A stretch of DNA of 64,000 nt, taken from the NCBI GenBank assembly GCA_022414725.1, contig CM039464.1, forward strand, positions 50,810,791 to 50,874,790, in the 5' to 3' direction. Source of the stretch: Microglena sp. YARC. Its lineage: Eukaryota > Chlorophyta > Chlorophyceae > Chlamydomonadales > Chlamydomonadaceae. The notes under the pieces were generated by a model that was not told where the DNA came from, searched no databases, and was given only the letters and a program-made list of their open reading frames with translations. How positions within the stretch are numbered: position 1 is the first letter of the stretch; each line of letters begins with the position of its first letter. Positions 14,041 to 25,929 of this stretch are shown here, piece after piece. Position numbers and translations under genes: made by a program.

Positions 14041-14046
14041 ACACAG

Positions 14047-14118
14047 ATTCGCAACATGCCGGCTGATCCCTTGGTGAGGGGGGAGGACACTTAAGGCATC
14101 TCACACGCATACAAAAGA
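14047..14118 (+). pseudogene. Broken duplicate of the exon at 14348
   Basis: After CCTACACAG, an acceptor-like sequence, the bases match the start of the exon 300 bp downstream: ATTCGCAACATGC(C/T)GGCTGA(T/C)CC and later GGCATCTCACACGC. In the same frame it reads IRNMPADPLVRGEDT and then a TAA stop at 14092-14094, where the downstream copy reads on. It is a partial, inactivated tandem copy of an exon and its acceptor. Confidence 0.65.
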
Positions 14119-14149
14119 ACCTTGTAACTTACTTAGTTTAGGCTTTCCC

Positions 14150-14242
14150 ACGTCACTCACAACCACTCACCCACCCACCCACCCACCCACTCCCCACCAC
14201 TCACTCCACCACTCACTCCACCACCATCCAACCTCACTACCC

Positions 14243-14273
<31 letters not shown>

Positions 14274-14280
14274 ACATACA
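14150..14280. repeat. Simple repeats: (CACC)n, poly-C, (CA)n
   Basis: CACCCACC units and CCACCACTCACT, then about 20 consecutive C, then (CA)n. On the plus strand this lies upstream of the acceptor of the 14348 exon and could act as, or be expanding from, its pyrimidine tract. Confidence 0.8.
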
Positions 14281-14347
14281 CAACACTCCCACTAATAGCT
14301 ATCATATAACATAATATATAAAAAAACAACAACTTATCGCCTCGCAG

Positions 14348-14525
14348 ATTCGCAACATGCTGGCTGACCCATTCATGAGGATGAAGGACATGAAGGGCAT
14401 CTCACACGCGGAGTTCGTCGAGAAGGAGCTTGATGACGTCGAGGCCTTGGGCAACGCCTATGGTTGGCACAATATCACTGACATCTGTGTGAAGGGCTAC
14501 AACTGGATGGACTTAGCTAACTTAG
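14348..14525 (+). CDS. Exon-like block of an unrecognised gene
   Basis: Preceded by a pyrimidine-rich acceptor (TTATCGCCTCGCAG) and open for 61 codons. The reading has good amino-acid composition: MLADPFMRMKDMKGISHAEF, then EKELDDVEALGNAYGW, then NITDICVKGYNW. GC at third positions is high (GAGTTCGTCGAGAAGGAGCTTGATGAC... cannot be read sensibly in other frames). A donor candidate, TTAG|GTACTTAGG, follows near 14525; otherwise a TAG ends the frame at 14531-14533. I do not recognise the protein. The broken copy at 14047 shows that this exon and its acceptor were duplicated locally. No neighbouring exon could be identified, so it may be a relic of a captured gene. Confidence 0.5.
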
Positions 14526-14533
14526 GTACTTAG

Positions 14534-14850
14534 GTACTACCTTGGCACGGTATGAGTGGGTTATCCAACTTAGTATTTTCAGTTGGTCAGTTTTGGAGAG
14601 GAGTGAGTGCCACTGACCTGTAGTACTTAGTTAGTTAAGTGGGGGTGTAGTAGGCCCATTTGTTGTCCAGCACACTGACTTCAAGTAGGGGTACTAATCT
14701 AATAGTTTCAGTTGGTCAGACATGGAGAGGAGTGAGTGAGTGCCACTCACCAGTGGTACTCATTTAAGTAGGGGTGTAGGCCCATTATTTGTTCAGCACA
14801 CATCAAGTTGGGGTACATACTAAAGTAGTGGTGGCAATCAGTTTTGGAGA
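14534..14850. repeat. Two imperfect ~130-bp tandem copies
   Basis: The block CAGTTGGTCAG...TGGAGAGGAGTGAGTG, TGGTACT, TAAGTAGGGGTGTAGGCCCATT, GTTCAGCACAC recurs at about 14580-14700 and 14708-14830, with a third start at 14838. Non-coding. Confidence 0.7.
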
Positions 14851-15063
14851 GGAGGGATACTAAGTTAGTTATGTACTTGGCAATGAAGAATTTAAGATGT
14901 CCATGTATGACAGTGAACCGGGTATGTAACAGTATTGCTCCGACTCACGCCCCAACCGCTTGCAAATTGATATGGAGAGGATGCCGAAAGCACATCCTAC
15001 AACGAATGGCGGGACCCCGGGTGTAACAATCCAGATCCAACCCAGAATACATCCGCTTACAAC

Positions 15064-15345
15064 TCACCTGAACCTGGCTTGCAACCCACTTGATGCAGAC
15101 CCGTGTGCAACAAACGCGTTTGCAACAAACAAGCTTGCTTCAAACAAGACGCTTGCAGCACACCAGCTTGCAGCAAGCAGGGCGCTTGCAGCCGGTTTGC
15201 AGCAAACCAGCTTGCAACAAGCAGGGCGCTTGCGGCCTGCTTGTTGCAAGCAGGTTACATACGTGCTTACAACCTGCTTGCACCCCTATTACCGCACGGT
15301 TTGCGGTAAGCGGCTTGCAGCAAGCGGGACAAGTGTTGCGGTAAG
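15064..15345. repeat. Array of short palindromes built on CTTGCA/TGCAAG
   Basis: More than a dozen overlapping inverted motifs, such as GCTTGCAGCAAGC, CTTGCAACAAG, TTTGCAGCAAA and TTTGCGGTAAG, follow one another. The stretch could fold into serial hairpins on either strand. All six frames are unusually open because the motif lacks stops, so the open frames here are not evidence for genes. The architecture resembles the palindrome arrays inside the TIR elements at 34691, 45962 and 48791, but I find no convincing CAGGGTA ends here. Confidence 0.7.
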
Positions 15346-15502
15346 CCCGCCGCAATACACCACTAGTCACCGACGCGGGTTCACATTATAACCCGGCGGT
15401 ATTACACTTCTGGTTTAATCTTAAGGTGATACCCACAACTACACAAATACAAGACACTGGCCATACTGAAGCTAACTATCGTTGCTTAGTATCTCCGACG
15501 GC

Positions 15503-15925
15503 TCATCCCGGTTCGACGACAGGCTCAATGGTACGTAAAGCACGCCGAAACAAGAAGGTGCGGTGTTCGAATCCATATAGTGCGCTTTGGTGTCAGTGGT
15601 TGCTGTTAACCGCCATGGTAGCTTTGTCCTGGTAAAGTAGCAGCCCGTTCTCTACCGCAGTAAGACGGGGCTCCCTTACCACGCCCCACCAGGCGTTCTC
15701 GTTACTTTTTTTCCACTAACAGCTGTGTCTCACATCCCGTCTTATCATAAACAGTTAATAAAACGATCACTATAGCAGGAACTCGGGGCACCGGTCAGTA
15801 AAACGATTTTTTCTTTTATTTTAAAGCCCTTCCTATCACGGTTGGTCAAGTCCCTTTGGCCTATTTGGCCTACCCCTACTTGGACTTTAACATACATACA
15901 CACAAGCATCACCTTAGTTATAATC
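15503..15925 (+). mobile_element. tRNA-derived SINE, copy 1
   Basis: The head looks tRNA-like: an A-box region (GGCTCAATGGTACG, about 15523) and a B-box-like GGTGTTCGAATCC (about 15562). The body, including CCGCCATGGTAGCTTTGTCC and CCACGCCCCACCAGGCGTT, is shared with copies at 46655-47150 and 55062-55275. The 3' end (CCCTTCCTATCACGGTTGG, CCTATTTGGCCTACCCCT, GACTTTAACATACATACAC) recurs at 47073-47150, and in reverse at 39895-39951 and 52052-52082. The terminal GACTTTAACAT matches the tail of the LINE at 9727-10325, which suggests that LINE family mobilises it. Confidence 0.72.
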
Positions 15926-17744
15926 ATAGATTCAAGACGAGTACCGTCACAATGTAGCCATATGTAGTCTCTGCGTCTAGAACCTAAACGTAGACCTAAA
16001 AATACAGGTTTCGAATTCTGATAGTGCGCATAATATTTTACTGTCTTAAGTTGAATTCAATTGTTGAATGGTTTTTCAGCCAACTCTGGGCTGCTCAGTG
16101 CTCACCGTCTTCCAATTCTAAGCCCCCCGTGGCCCCATGCGATATCCACTGAAAGCAGAGAGCACACAAAGTGGATTCGAACAGCGGTATCCCTAACCAC
16201 GATATATTGCGCACGCGCAATATATAATGTTTATTCTCGTTTTGGTCCATCGCGCCCCCAGGTGTGGGTAATGTATCTATTTTCTGATTCGTTCGCTCAT
16301 ACATTCGCCAACCTGGCAATTTTAATCCACGCACTTTCCTGAAGATATAGGGCAGTGTGCCCGTCGTACCGACGGCAGGCCTCCTCCGGGGGCCTCCTCC
16401 CTCCCCACGACCCCCAATGAAATGACTCGGAGGGTCACTCACCCACTCATTTTCCATCCCCATTCACATTAGGTGGCTTGTCATCGTGCACTGTTTCCAT
16501 GATCATCACCATCACACTGACAGTTGAGTGGCAGATGGCCACAACACAAATGTACATGCAACACCATTACCAACCACCCCGATGCATGTATGCCCCCCCC
16601 CCCCCCCCCCCGCCCCCCCCCCCCAAGAGCAGCTTGATTCCTGGGGAAACGAACACAGCGTTGTAGGAATCAATGCGATGCCTTTCAGGTTTGACCGAAG
16701 TTAGAGGGCAAGGGGAAGTAGCATCCAGGGAGCATGTTGGGCATAGCATTTCGCGACCGGACCCTTCCCACCCCGCAAACTCCTGAACCAAAGATTCGCT
16801 CGTTTGGTACAAAGAAGACACATCGCTGCAGGAATAAATGCGTTGCCCATCAGCTATCAGCTATGCCCTCGCTGGAATTCAAGGCTAGGGGGGAAAAGCA
16901 GGGAGCAGCTGTCAGTGAGAGGTCTGAGAACAATCTGCATGCAGCGCAAAATTGTTAGGCATTGGTGCCGGCAGGGAGTAGAAGGGCACGCATTCCCGCC
17001 CAGTGCAAAGCATGTTGGCCACAAGCGCGCCCTGTCAGAGCTTTATCCCTGTTGCAAGTGAAAAAAGGGCGTCAGGCATTCAATTCAACGGCAGCAGTTG
17101 TAATACTCGTGGAGAAATAGCTTCTGAGTGAGCGCTCATAAGCGACTGAGGTGGTTTGGCCAAAACTGGTCTAGAACACCTGCCTATTGCTGATTTGAGG
17201 TTCCCAGGGCTGGTCCATGCTTGTGTAGATTGAACGATTTAGCGAGGAGCTGGGGATCACGCGATGGAAAAGCAGTCAGCGAGCGAGCAGGAGAAGGAGA
17301 AGAGAGTGTTGTAACGGGGAGATAGAGCAGCAAGGTTAGGTGGTTCAGCAAGAGTTCATATCGAAGTTAGTGGACAGTATAAGTGCGCGTGCAAATCCGG
17401 GAATGGAGAAAAAGTTGAAGACAAACATGCTTGGGTGAGGGAGAAAAGCTCCCATTGTGGTGTGGGCCAAGGCATTGTCAGATCGCGGAGCGCGAAGAGC
17501 GTGCTTAGCGCTGTCGCAAGGTGAACGCAGGTGAAATATGCAGGTTTGAACTCGTCGGGGGAGGTGAAAGCGTTTGAAAATCGAGGGTTGTGGAAATGTG
17601 CCAGATCAGCAGTCGACGGTTGAGGTGTAAATGTGCCAGGCCAGCAGGAAAATGCTTGCCAGGTAAGCGGAACCATTGCCAGTTAAGCCCTGAACCCGTG
17701 ACAACGATCGGTCGTCGGGCGGACAATGCAACTTTAATAGTATA
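15926..17744. other. Intersatellite region without a supported gene
   Basis: Contains an isolated fragment of the 315-bp satellite at about 16272-16350 (GATTCGTTCGCTCATACATTCGCCAACCTGGCAATTTT), a poly-C tract at about 16589-16624, and a TATATTGCGCACGCGCAATATA palindrome near 16202. Bases 17300-17740 have open frames on the minus strand (17356-17676), but the content is proline/serine/leucine-rich without any recognised motif. Confidence 0.45.
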
Positions 17745-20700
17745 GATGTTAGATGACGTGGCACTTCTCCAGCCCGAAATCAAGATTCGCGACTGCTCAA
17801 TTCGGGTTGCTCTTGGAACGCTATGCGAAATAGCACTAAAGAACGTCATGATAGAATGAATGAGCGGAAAGTTGTTGCATTTCCAACCACAACTGAACCA
17901 AGATTCGCTTGTGTTGCCGTGGCACGCGCGTGGCAGAGGTAAAACAATGGAATTTCAACTCGTAGATTCGCCCCGCAGTACTAACCACTGGAAGCGAGAA
18001 AATATCTTCTGATTCGTTCGTTGGTAGATTCGCCAACCTGGCAATTTTGCTCCACGCACCTTCCTGAAGATATGGTCCTTCGCGTACAGCCAAATTCGAT
18101 GACGTGGCACTTCTCCAGCGTGAACTTGCTGTACGAGCGAAATCAAGCTTCACGCCTGCTAAATTCGGGTTGCCCTTGAAACGCTTTGTGAAATAGCAAA
18201 GAAGAACGTCAGGATGGAATGATGTAGCTTAAAGTGGCATGCGCGTGGCAGTGGTAAAACAATGGAATTTCAACTCGTAGATTCGCCCCTCAGTACTGAC
18301 CACTGGATGCAAGAAAATATCTTCTGATTCGCTCGTTGGTAGATTCGCCAACCTGGCAATTTTGCTCCACGCACCTTCCTGGAGATATGGTCCTTCGCGT
18401 ACAGCCAAATTCGATGACGTGGCACTTCTCCAGCGTGAACTTGCTGTACGAGCGAAATCAAGCTTCACGCCTGCTAAATTCGGGTTGCCCTTGCAACGCT
18501 ATGCAAAATAGCACAGAAGAACGTCAGGATGGAATGAAGGAGCAGAAAGTGGCACGCGCGTGGCAGTGTTAAAACAATGGAATTTCAACTCGTAGATTCG
18601 ACCCGCAGTACTGACCACTGGAAGCGAGAAAATATCTTCTGATTCGTTCGTTGGTAGATTCGCCAACCTGGCAATTTTAATCCACGCACCTTCCTGAGAA
18701 ATGGTCCTTCGCGTACAACCAAATTCGATGACGTGGCACTTCTAGAGCGTGAACTTGCTGTACAAGCGAAATCAAGCTTCACGCCTGATAAATTCGGGTT
18801 GCCCTTGCAATGCTATGCGAAATAGCACTGAAGAACGTCAGGATGGAATGAAGGAGCGGAAAGTGGCACGCGCGTGGCAGTGGTGAAACAATGGAATTTC
18901 AACTCGTAGATTCGCCCCGCAGTACTGACCACTGGAAGCGAGAAAATATCTTCTGATTCGCTCGTTGGTAGATTCGCCAACCTGGCAATTTTGCTCCACG
19001 CACCTTCCTGAAGATATGGTGCTTCGCGTATAATTCGATGACGTGGCACTTCTCCAGCGTGAACTTGCTGTACGAGCGAAATCAAGCTTCACGCCTGCTA
19101 AATTAGGGTTGCCCTTGCAACGCTATGCGAAATAGCACTGGAGAACGTCAGGATGGTTTGAAGGAGCGGAAAGTGGCACGCGCGTGGCTGTTGTAAAACA
19201 ATGGAATTTCAACTCGTAGATTGGCCCCGCAGTACTGACCACTGGAAGCGAGAAAATATATTCTGATTCGTTCGTTGGTAGATTCGCCAACCTGGCAATG
19301 TTGCTCCACGCACCTTCCTGAAGATATGGTCCCTTGCGTACAGCCAAATTCGATGACGTGGCACTTCTAGAGCGTGAACTTGCTGTACGAGCAAAATCAA
19401 GCTTCACGCCTGCTAAATTCGGGTTGCTCTTGAAACGCTTTGAGAAATAGCACAGAAAAACGTCAGGATGGAATGAAGGAGCGGAAAGTGGCACGCGCGT
19501 GGCAGTGGTAAAACAATGGAATTTCAACTCGTAGATTCGCCCCGCAGTACTGACCACTGGAAGCGAGAAAATATCTTCTGATTCGCTCGTTGGTAGATTC
19601 GCCAACCCGGCAATTTTGCTCCACGCACCTTCCTGGAGATATGGTCCCTCGCGAACAGCCAAATTCGATGACCTGGCACTTCTCCTGCGTGAACTTGCTG
19701 TACGAGCGAAATCAAGCTTCACGCCTGCTAAATTCGGGTTGCCCTTGCAAGGCTATGCGAAATAGCACTGAAGAACGTCATGATGGAATGAAGGAGCGGA
19801 AAGTGGCACACGCGTGGCAGTGGTAAAACAATGGAATTTCAACTCGTAGATTGGCCCCGCAGTACTGACGACTGGAAGCGAGAATATATCTTCTGATTTG
19901 CCCGTTGGTAGATTTGCCAACCTGGCAATTTTGCTCCACGCACCTTCCTGGAGATATGGTCCTTCGCGTACAGCCAAATTCGATGACGTGGCACTTTTCC
20001 AGCGTGAACTTGCTGTACGAGCGAAATCAAGCTTCACGCCTGCTAAATTCGGGTTGCCCTTGCGACGCTTTGCGAAATAGCACAGAAGAACGTCAGGATG
20101 GAATGAAGGAGCGGAAAGTGGCACGTGCGTGGCAGTGGTAAAACAATGGAATTTCAACTAGTAGATTACTGACCACTGGAGGCGAGAAAATATCTTCTGA
20201 TTCGCTCGTTGGTAGATTCGCCACCCTGGCAATTTTGCTCCACGCACCTTCCTGGAGATATGGTCCTTCGCGTACAGCCAAATTCGATGACGTGGCACTT
20301 TTCCAGCGTGAATTTGCTGTACGAGCGAAATCAAGCTTCACGCCTGCCAAATTAGGGTTGCCCTTTCAACGCTATGCGAAATAGCACAGAAGAACGTCAG
20401 GATGGAATGAAGGAGCGGAAAGTGGCACGCGCGTGGCAGTGGTACACAACAGAATTTCAACTTTTACATTTGCCCCGCAGTACTGACCACTGGAAGCGAG
20501 AAAATATCCTCTGATTCGCTCGTTGGTAGATTCGCCAACCTGGCAATTTTGCTCCACACACCTTAGAGATATGGTCCTTCGCGTACAGCCAAATTCGATG
20601 ACGTGGCACTTCTCCAGCATGAACTTGCTGTACGAGCGAAATCAAGCTTCACGCCTGCCAATTTCGGGTTGCCCTTTCAACGCTATGCGAAATAGCACTG

Positions 20701-23700
20701 AAGAACGTCAAGATGGAATGAAGGAGCGGAAAGTGGCACACGCGTGGCAGTGGTAAAAAAGGTGTCAAAGGTGTTTCAACTCGTAGATTCGCCCCGCAGT
20801 ACTGACCACTGGAAGCGAGAAAATATCCTCTGATTCGTTCGTTGGTAGATTTGCCAACCTGGCAATTTTGCTCCACGCACCTTCCTGGAGATATGGTCCT
20901 TCGCGTACAGCCAAATTTGATGACGTGGCACTTCTCCAGCATGAACTTGCTGTACGAGCGAAATCAAGCTTCACGCCTGCTAAATTCGGGTTGCCCTTGC
21001 ATCGCTATGCGAAATAGCACTGGAGAACGTTAGGATGGAATGAAGGAGCGGAAAGTGGCACACGCGTGGCAGTGGTAAAACATTGGAATTTCAACTCGTA
21101 GATTTGCCCCGCAGTACTGACTACTGGAAGCGAGAAAATATCTTCTGATTCGCTCGTTGGTAGATTCGCCAACCCGGCAATTTTGCTCCACGCACCTTCC
21201 TGGAGATATGGTCCTTTCGCGTACAGGCCAAATTACGATGACGTGGCACTTCTCCAGCGTGAACTTGCTGTACGAGCGAAATCAAGCTTCACGCCTGCCA
21301 ATTTCGGGTTGCCCTTTCAACGCTATGCGAAATAGCACTGAAGAACGTCAAGATGGAATGAAGGAGCGGAAAGTGGCACACGCGTGGCAGTGGTAAAAAA
21401 GGTGTCAAAGGTGTTTCAACTCGTAGATTCGCCCCGCAGTACTGACCACTGGAAGCGAGAAAATATCCTCTGATTCGTTCGTTGGTAGATTTGCCAACCT
21501 GGCAATTTTGCTCCACGCACCTTCCTGGAGATATGGTCCTTCGCGTACAGCCAAATTTGATGACGTGGCACTTCTCCAGCATGAACTTGCTGTACGAGCG
21601 AAATCAAGCTTCACGCCAGCTAAATTCGGGTTGCCCTTGAAACGCTTTGCGAAATAGCACAGAAGGACGTCAGGATGGAATGAAGGAGCGGAAAGTGGCA
21701 CGCGCGTGGCAGTGGTAAAACAATGGAATTTCAACTCGTAGATTCGCCCCGCAGCACTGACCACTTGAAGCGAGAAAATATCTTCTGATTCGCTCGTTGG
21801 TAGATTTGCCAACCAGGCAATTTTGCTCCACGCACCTTCCTGGAGATATGGTCCTTCGCGTACAGCCAAATTCGATGACGTGGCACTTCTACAGCGTGAA
21901 CTTGCTGTACAAGCGAAATCAAGCTTCACGCTTGCTATATTCGGGTTGCCCTTGAAACGCTTTGCGAAATAGCACTGAAGAACGTCAGGATGGAATGAAG
22001 GAGCGGAAAGTGGCGCGCGCGTGGCATATGTAAAACAATGGAATTTCAACTCGTAGATTGGCCCCGCAGTACTGACTACTGGAAGCAAGAAAATATCTTC
22101 TGATTCGTTCGTTGGTAGATTCGCCAACCAGGCAATTTTGCTCCACGCACCTTCCTAGAGATATGGTCCTTCGCGTACAGCCAAATTCGATAACGTGGCA
22201 CTTCTCCAGCGTGAACTTGCTGTACGAGCGAAATCAAGCTTCACGCCAGCTAAATTCGGGTTGCCCCTGCAACGCTATGCGAAATAGCACTAGAGAACGT
22301 TAGGATGGAATGAAGGAGGGGAAAGTGGCACACGCGTGGCAGTGGTAAAACAAAGGTGTTTCAACTCGTAGATTCGCCCCGCAGTACTGACCACTGGAAG
22401 CAAGAAAATATCCTCTGATTCGTTCGTTGGTAGATTCGCCAACCTGGCAATTTTAATCCACGCACCTTCCTGGAGATATGGTCCTTCGCGTACAGCCAAA
22501 TTCGATGACGTGGCACATCCCCAGCATGAACTTGCTGTACGAGCGAAATCAAGCTTCACGCCTGCCAAATTCGGGTTGCCCTTTCAACGCTATGCGAAAT
22601 AGCACTGAAGAACGTCAGGATGGAATGAAGGAGCGGAAAGTGGCACACGCGTGACAGTGGTAAAACAAAGGTGTTTCAACTCGTAGATTCGCCCCGCAGT
22701 ACTGACTACTGGAAGCGAGAAAATATCCTCTGATTCGTTAGTTGGTAGATTCGCCAACCTGGCAATTTTGCTCCACGCACCTTCCTGGAGATATGGTCCT
22801 TCGCATACAGCCAAATTCGATGACGTGGCACTTCTCCAGCATGAACTTGCTGTACGAGCGAAATCAAGCTTCACGCCTGTTAAATTCGGGTTGCCCTTGA
22901 AACGCTTTGCGAAATAGCACAGAAGAACGTCAGGATGGAATGAAGGAGCGGAAAGTGGCACGCGCGTGGCAGTGGTAAAACATTGGAATTTCAACTCGTA
23001 GATTTGCCCCGCAGTACTGACCACTGGAAGCGAGAAAATATCTTCTGATTCGCTCGTTGGTAGATTCGCCAACCTGGCAATTTTGCTCCACGCACCTTCC
23101 TGGAGATATGGTCCTTCGCGTACAGCCAAATTCGATGACGTGGCACTTCTCTAGCGTGAACTTGCTGTACGAGCGAAATCAAGCTTCACGCCTGCCAAAT
23201 TCGGGTTGCCCTTTCAACGCTATGCGAAATAGCAATGAAGAACGTCAAGATGGAATGAAGGAGCGGAAAGTGGCACACGCGTGGCAGTGGTAAAACAAAG
23301 GTGTTTCAACTCGTAGATTTGCCCCGCAGTACGGACCACTGGAAGCGAGAAAATATCCTCTGATTCGTTCGTTGGTAGATTTGCCAACCTGGCAATTTTG
23401 CTCCACGCACCTTCCTGGAGATATGGTCCTTCGCGTACAGCCAAATTCGATAACGTGGCACTTCTCCAGCGTGAACTTGCTGTACGAGCGAAATCAAGCT
23501 TCACGCCTGCTAAATTCGGGTTGCCCTTGAAACGCTTTGCGAAATAGCACTGAAGAACGTCAGGATGGAATAAAGGAGCGGAAAGTGGCACACGCGTGGC
23601 AGTGGTAAAACAATGGAATTTCAACTCGTAGATTGGCCCCGCAGTACTGACTACTGGAAGCAAGAAAATATCTTCTGATTCGTTAGTTGGAAGATTCGCC

Positions 23701-24540
23701 AACCAGGGCAATTTTGCTCCACGCACCTTCCTAGAGATATGGTCCTTCGCGTACAGCCAAATTCGATAACGTGGCACTTCTCCACCGTGAACTTGCTGTA
23801 CGAGCGAAATCAAGCTTCACGCCAGCTAAATTCGGGTTGCCCTTGCATCGCTATGCGAAATAGCACTGGAGAACGTTAGGATGGAATGAAGGAGCGGAAA
23901 GTGGCACACGCGTGGCAGTGGTAAAACAATGGAATTTCAACTCGTACATTCGCCCCGCAGTACAGACTACTGGAAGCCAGTAAATATCTTCTGATTCTTT
24001 TGTTGGTAGATTCGCCAACCTGGCAATTTTGCTCCACGCCCTTCCTGGAGATATGGTCCTTCGCGTACAGCCAAATTAGATGACGTGGCACTTCTCAAGC
24101 GTGAACTTGCTGTACGAGCGAAATCAAGCTTCACGCCTGCTAAATTCGGGTTGCCCTTGAAACGCTTTGCGAAATAGCACTGAAGAAAGTCAGGATGGAA
24201 TGAAAGGAAGCGAAAGTGGCACGCGCGTGGCATTGGTAAAACAATGGAATTTCAACTCGTAGATTGGCCCCGCAGTACTGACCACTGGAAGCATGAAAAC
24301 ATATTCTGATTCGCTCGTTGGTAGATCGCCAACCTGGCAATTTTGCTCTACGCACCTTCCTGGAGATATGGTCCTTTGCGTACAGCCAAATTCGATGACG
24401 TGGCACTCTTCCTGCGTGAACTCGCTGTACGAGCGAAATCAAGCTTCACGCCTGCTAAATTCGGGGTGCCCTTGCAACGCTATGCGAAATAGCACTGGAG
24501 AACGTCATGATGGAATGAAGGAGCGGAAAATGGCACGCGC
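17745..24540. repeat. 315-bp satellite array, about 21 copies
   Basis: The unit runs, for example, from ATGGAATTTCAACTCGTAG through CCCCGCAGTACTGACCACTGG, GATTCGTTCGTTGGTAGATT, CCAACCTGGCAATTTTGCTCC, GACGTGGCACTTCTCCAG, CGAAATCAAGCTTCACGCC and GGATGGAATGAAGGAGCGG, and recurs about every 315 bases. The first unit is partial. Two ~300-bp stretches (about 20700-21000 and 21340-21640) are nearly identical, which points to recent block duplication or conversion. Because 315 is a multiple of three, long minus-strand frames run through neighbouring units (21405-22127, 19123-19722, 22590-23129), with at least two frames open at once. I treat these as a by-product rather than a gene. Confidence 0.93.
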
Positions 24541-24885
24541 TGTAACAGCTCAGGATGCTATTAGCAGCTTGAGGGGTTAGCTAGAGTAACGTGATGTGTG
24601 ATGTGTGTTTACGTGTATGTAGATATGAGTGAACTAGCAGAACAGGGGAAGGTTTACCTAAGTAGGGATGTAGAGTGCTTTGAAGGAACGTCTTCGTGGA
24701 AAGAGTAGAAGGGTTCGTTCCGAGTAGCTCGTGTCTATGTGCGCAACGGGTGCGTTGTGAGAGATGAGGCAGTACATGGGTATGGTACTGTATCATGTGC
24801 GTTCGTCACGTGGCTTACGGGTAAGGTGTACCCGTATGCCTTGCTGGAAGGCCAGAGTACCCGTGAAGGGTTCTGTACCGTTACA
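24541..24885 (-). repeat. 3' LTR of the Ty3/gypsy element
   Basis: The satellite breaks exactly at 24540/24541. The next 345 bp begin TGTAAC and end GTTACA, the inverted TG...CA ends expected of an LTR. Immediately inside, bases 24886-24900 read as a purine tract on the minus strand (GGAGGGGGGGAAG), a classical polypurine tract next to a 3' LTR. That fits the minus-strand direction of the downstream pol fragments. The partner 5' LTR is not visible; it would lie in or beyond the N gap. Confidence 0.75.
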
Positions 24886-25054
24886 CTTCCCCCCCTCCAG
24901 AAGAGATGCGGACCCTGCATCTGATCGTAAGAAAGGTGGGATGTGAATACCAGTCGTAGTCGTATGTGCCGTGCTCAAAATATACTTGATAAATCAAGTT
25001 GGTTTCGGAGAGAACCATTTAACATCCCTTTTGAGTACTCAGGGAAAGATAGCT

Positions 25055-25915
25055 TTATGAATAAAGCAATCTAACCGCCGTGTCGTATACGTCGAGTGCG
25101 ATGGGTGGGTGATGGGCCCGTTTTTTCGGCGTACGTCGGGACACAACGGGCGTAACACGTGATTGCCATGCATCGACGATGGTGAAGGGCACTTTTCTTG
25201 ACCGCCTTGGCGATTCCCAAGTGTCTTGCTCAATACCGAAGTCTTGCCATCGGACCAAGTATTCGAGACGTCGTTTGCTGGATGTGCCTATCACACGCGA
25301 CTTCTCGCGCATGATGCATTGGATATTCCAAACAGGAGCGCCGTCGGAGTCAAACTCCAGCGGTTGACCAACGTGGACAACGCCATCGGAGCGCCAATGC
25401 TTAATTAAACCCACGTGAAACACGGGGTGGATACGCATCATCTTGGGCAAAGCCAAGCGGCACGCCGTGACTTGCTTGACGACTCCGGTGACCTCGTCGC
25501 GTGGACCAATGCATTCCGTAATCGTATAGGGGCCAACAAAACGAGGCGTAAATTTTGGTTTACCGGTTGCTTTGAACTTCATATTGCGGGTGGACAAGAG
25601 AACTTTATCACCAAGGTTGAAGAAAACCTCCGTTCGTCGTTTATCGTAATGGGCTTTCTGTCGATCTTGAGCGGCTTTGCATGCATGCCTTGCACTGATC
25701 TTGTCGTTCAATGTGATCGAGTCCCACCATTGTTTGGCAGCCGGACATTTTGATTCGACCTTAGCCTTGAGCGGCGTCGTAGGGTCGTAACCAAGGTACG
25801 CCCGAAACGGGGTGTTTTGAATGGACTCTTGGTAGGAATTGTTGATTGCAAATTCCACAAGCGCCAAAGACTTATCTGAATCGTCGTGGTACGGCCCCAC
25901 GTAGTGGCGAATCAT
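25055..25915 (-). pseudogene. Integrase C-terminal region and chromodomain (gypsy pol)
   Basis: A 286-codon frame. Near the start it continues the integrase core (MIRHYVGPYHDDSDKS, then ALVEFAINNSYQESIQNTPF, the region just after the catalytic Glu). The middle matches the GPY/F module (FVGPYTITECIGP) followed by LPKMMRIHPVFHVGLIKHW. The last third is a chromodomain: VWNIQCIMREKSRV, then LEYLVRWQDFGIEQDTWESP, containing the YLVRW...TWE signature that reads methylated histone H3 tails in chromoviral integrases. The frame starts at an internal Met only because a frameshift separates it from the core. It is intact over this length and ends about 170 bp before the LTR. Confidence 0.88.
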
Positions 25916-25929
25916 TGTCCTCGATGACT

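Noticed and set aside
15064..15391. Multiple 60-140-codon frames in the CTTGCA region
   Set aside because: They overlap in all frames because of the stop-poor palindromic motif; none has recognisable protein features.
21405..22127. 240-codon minus-strand open frame as a gene
   Set aside because: It is made of 315-bp satellite units (105 codons each). Other frames are open at the same time, and neighbouring units break the frame.
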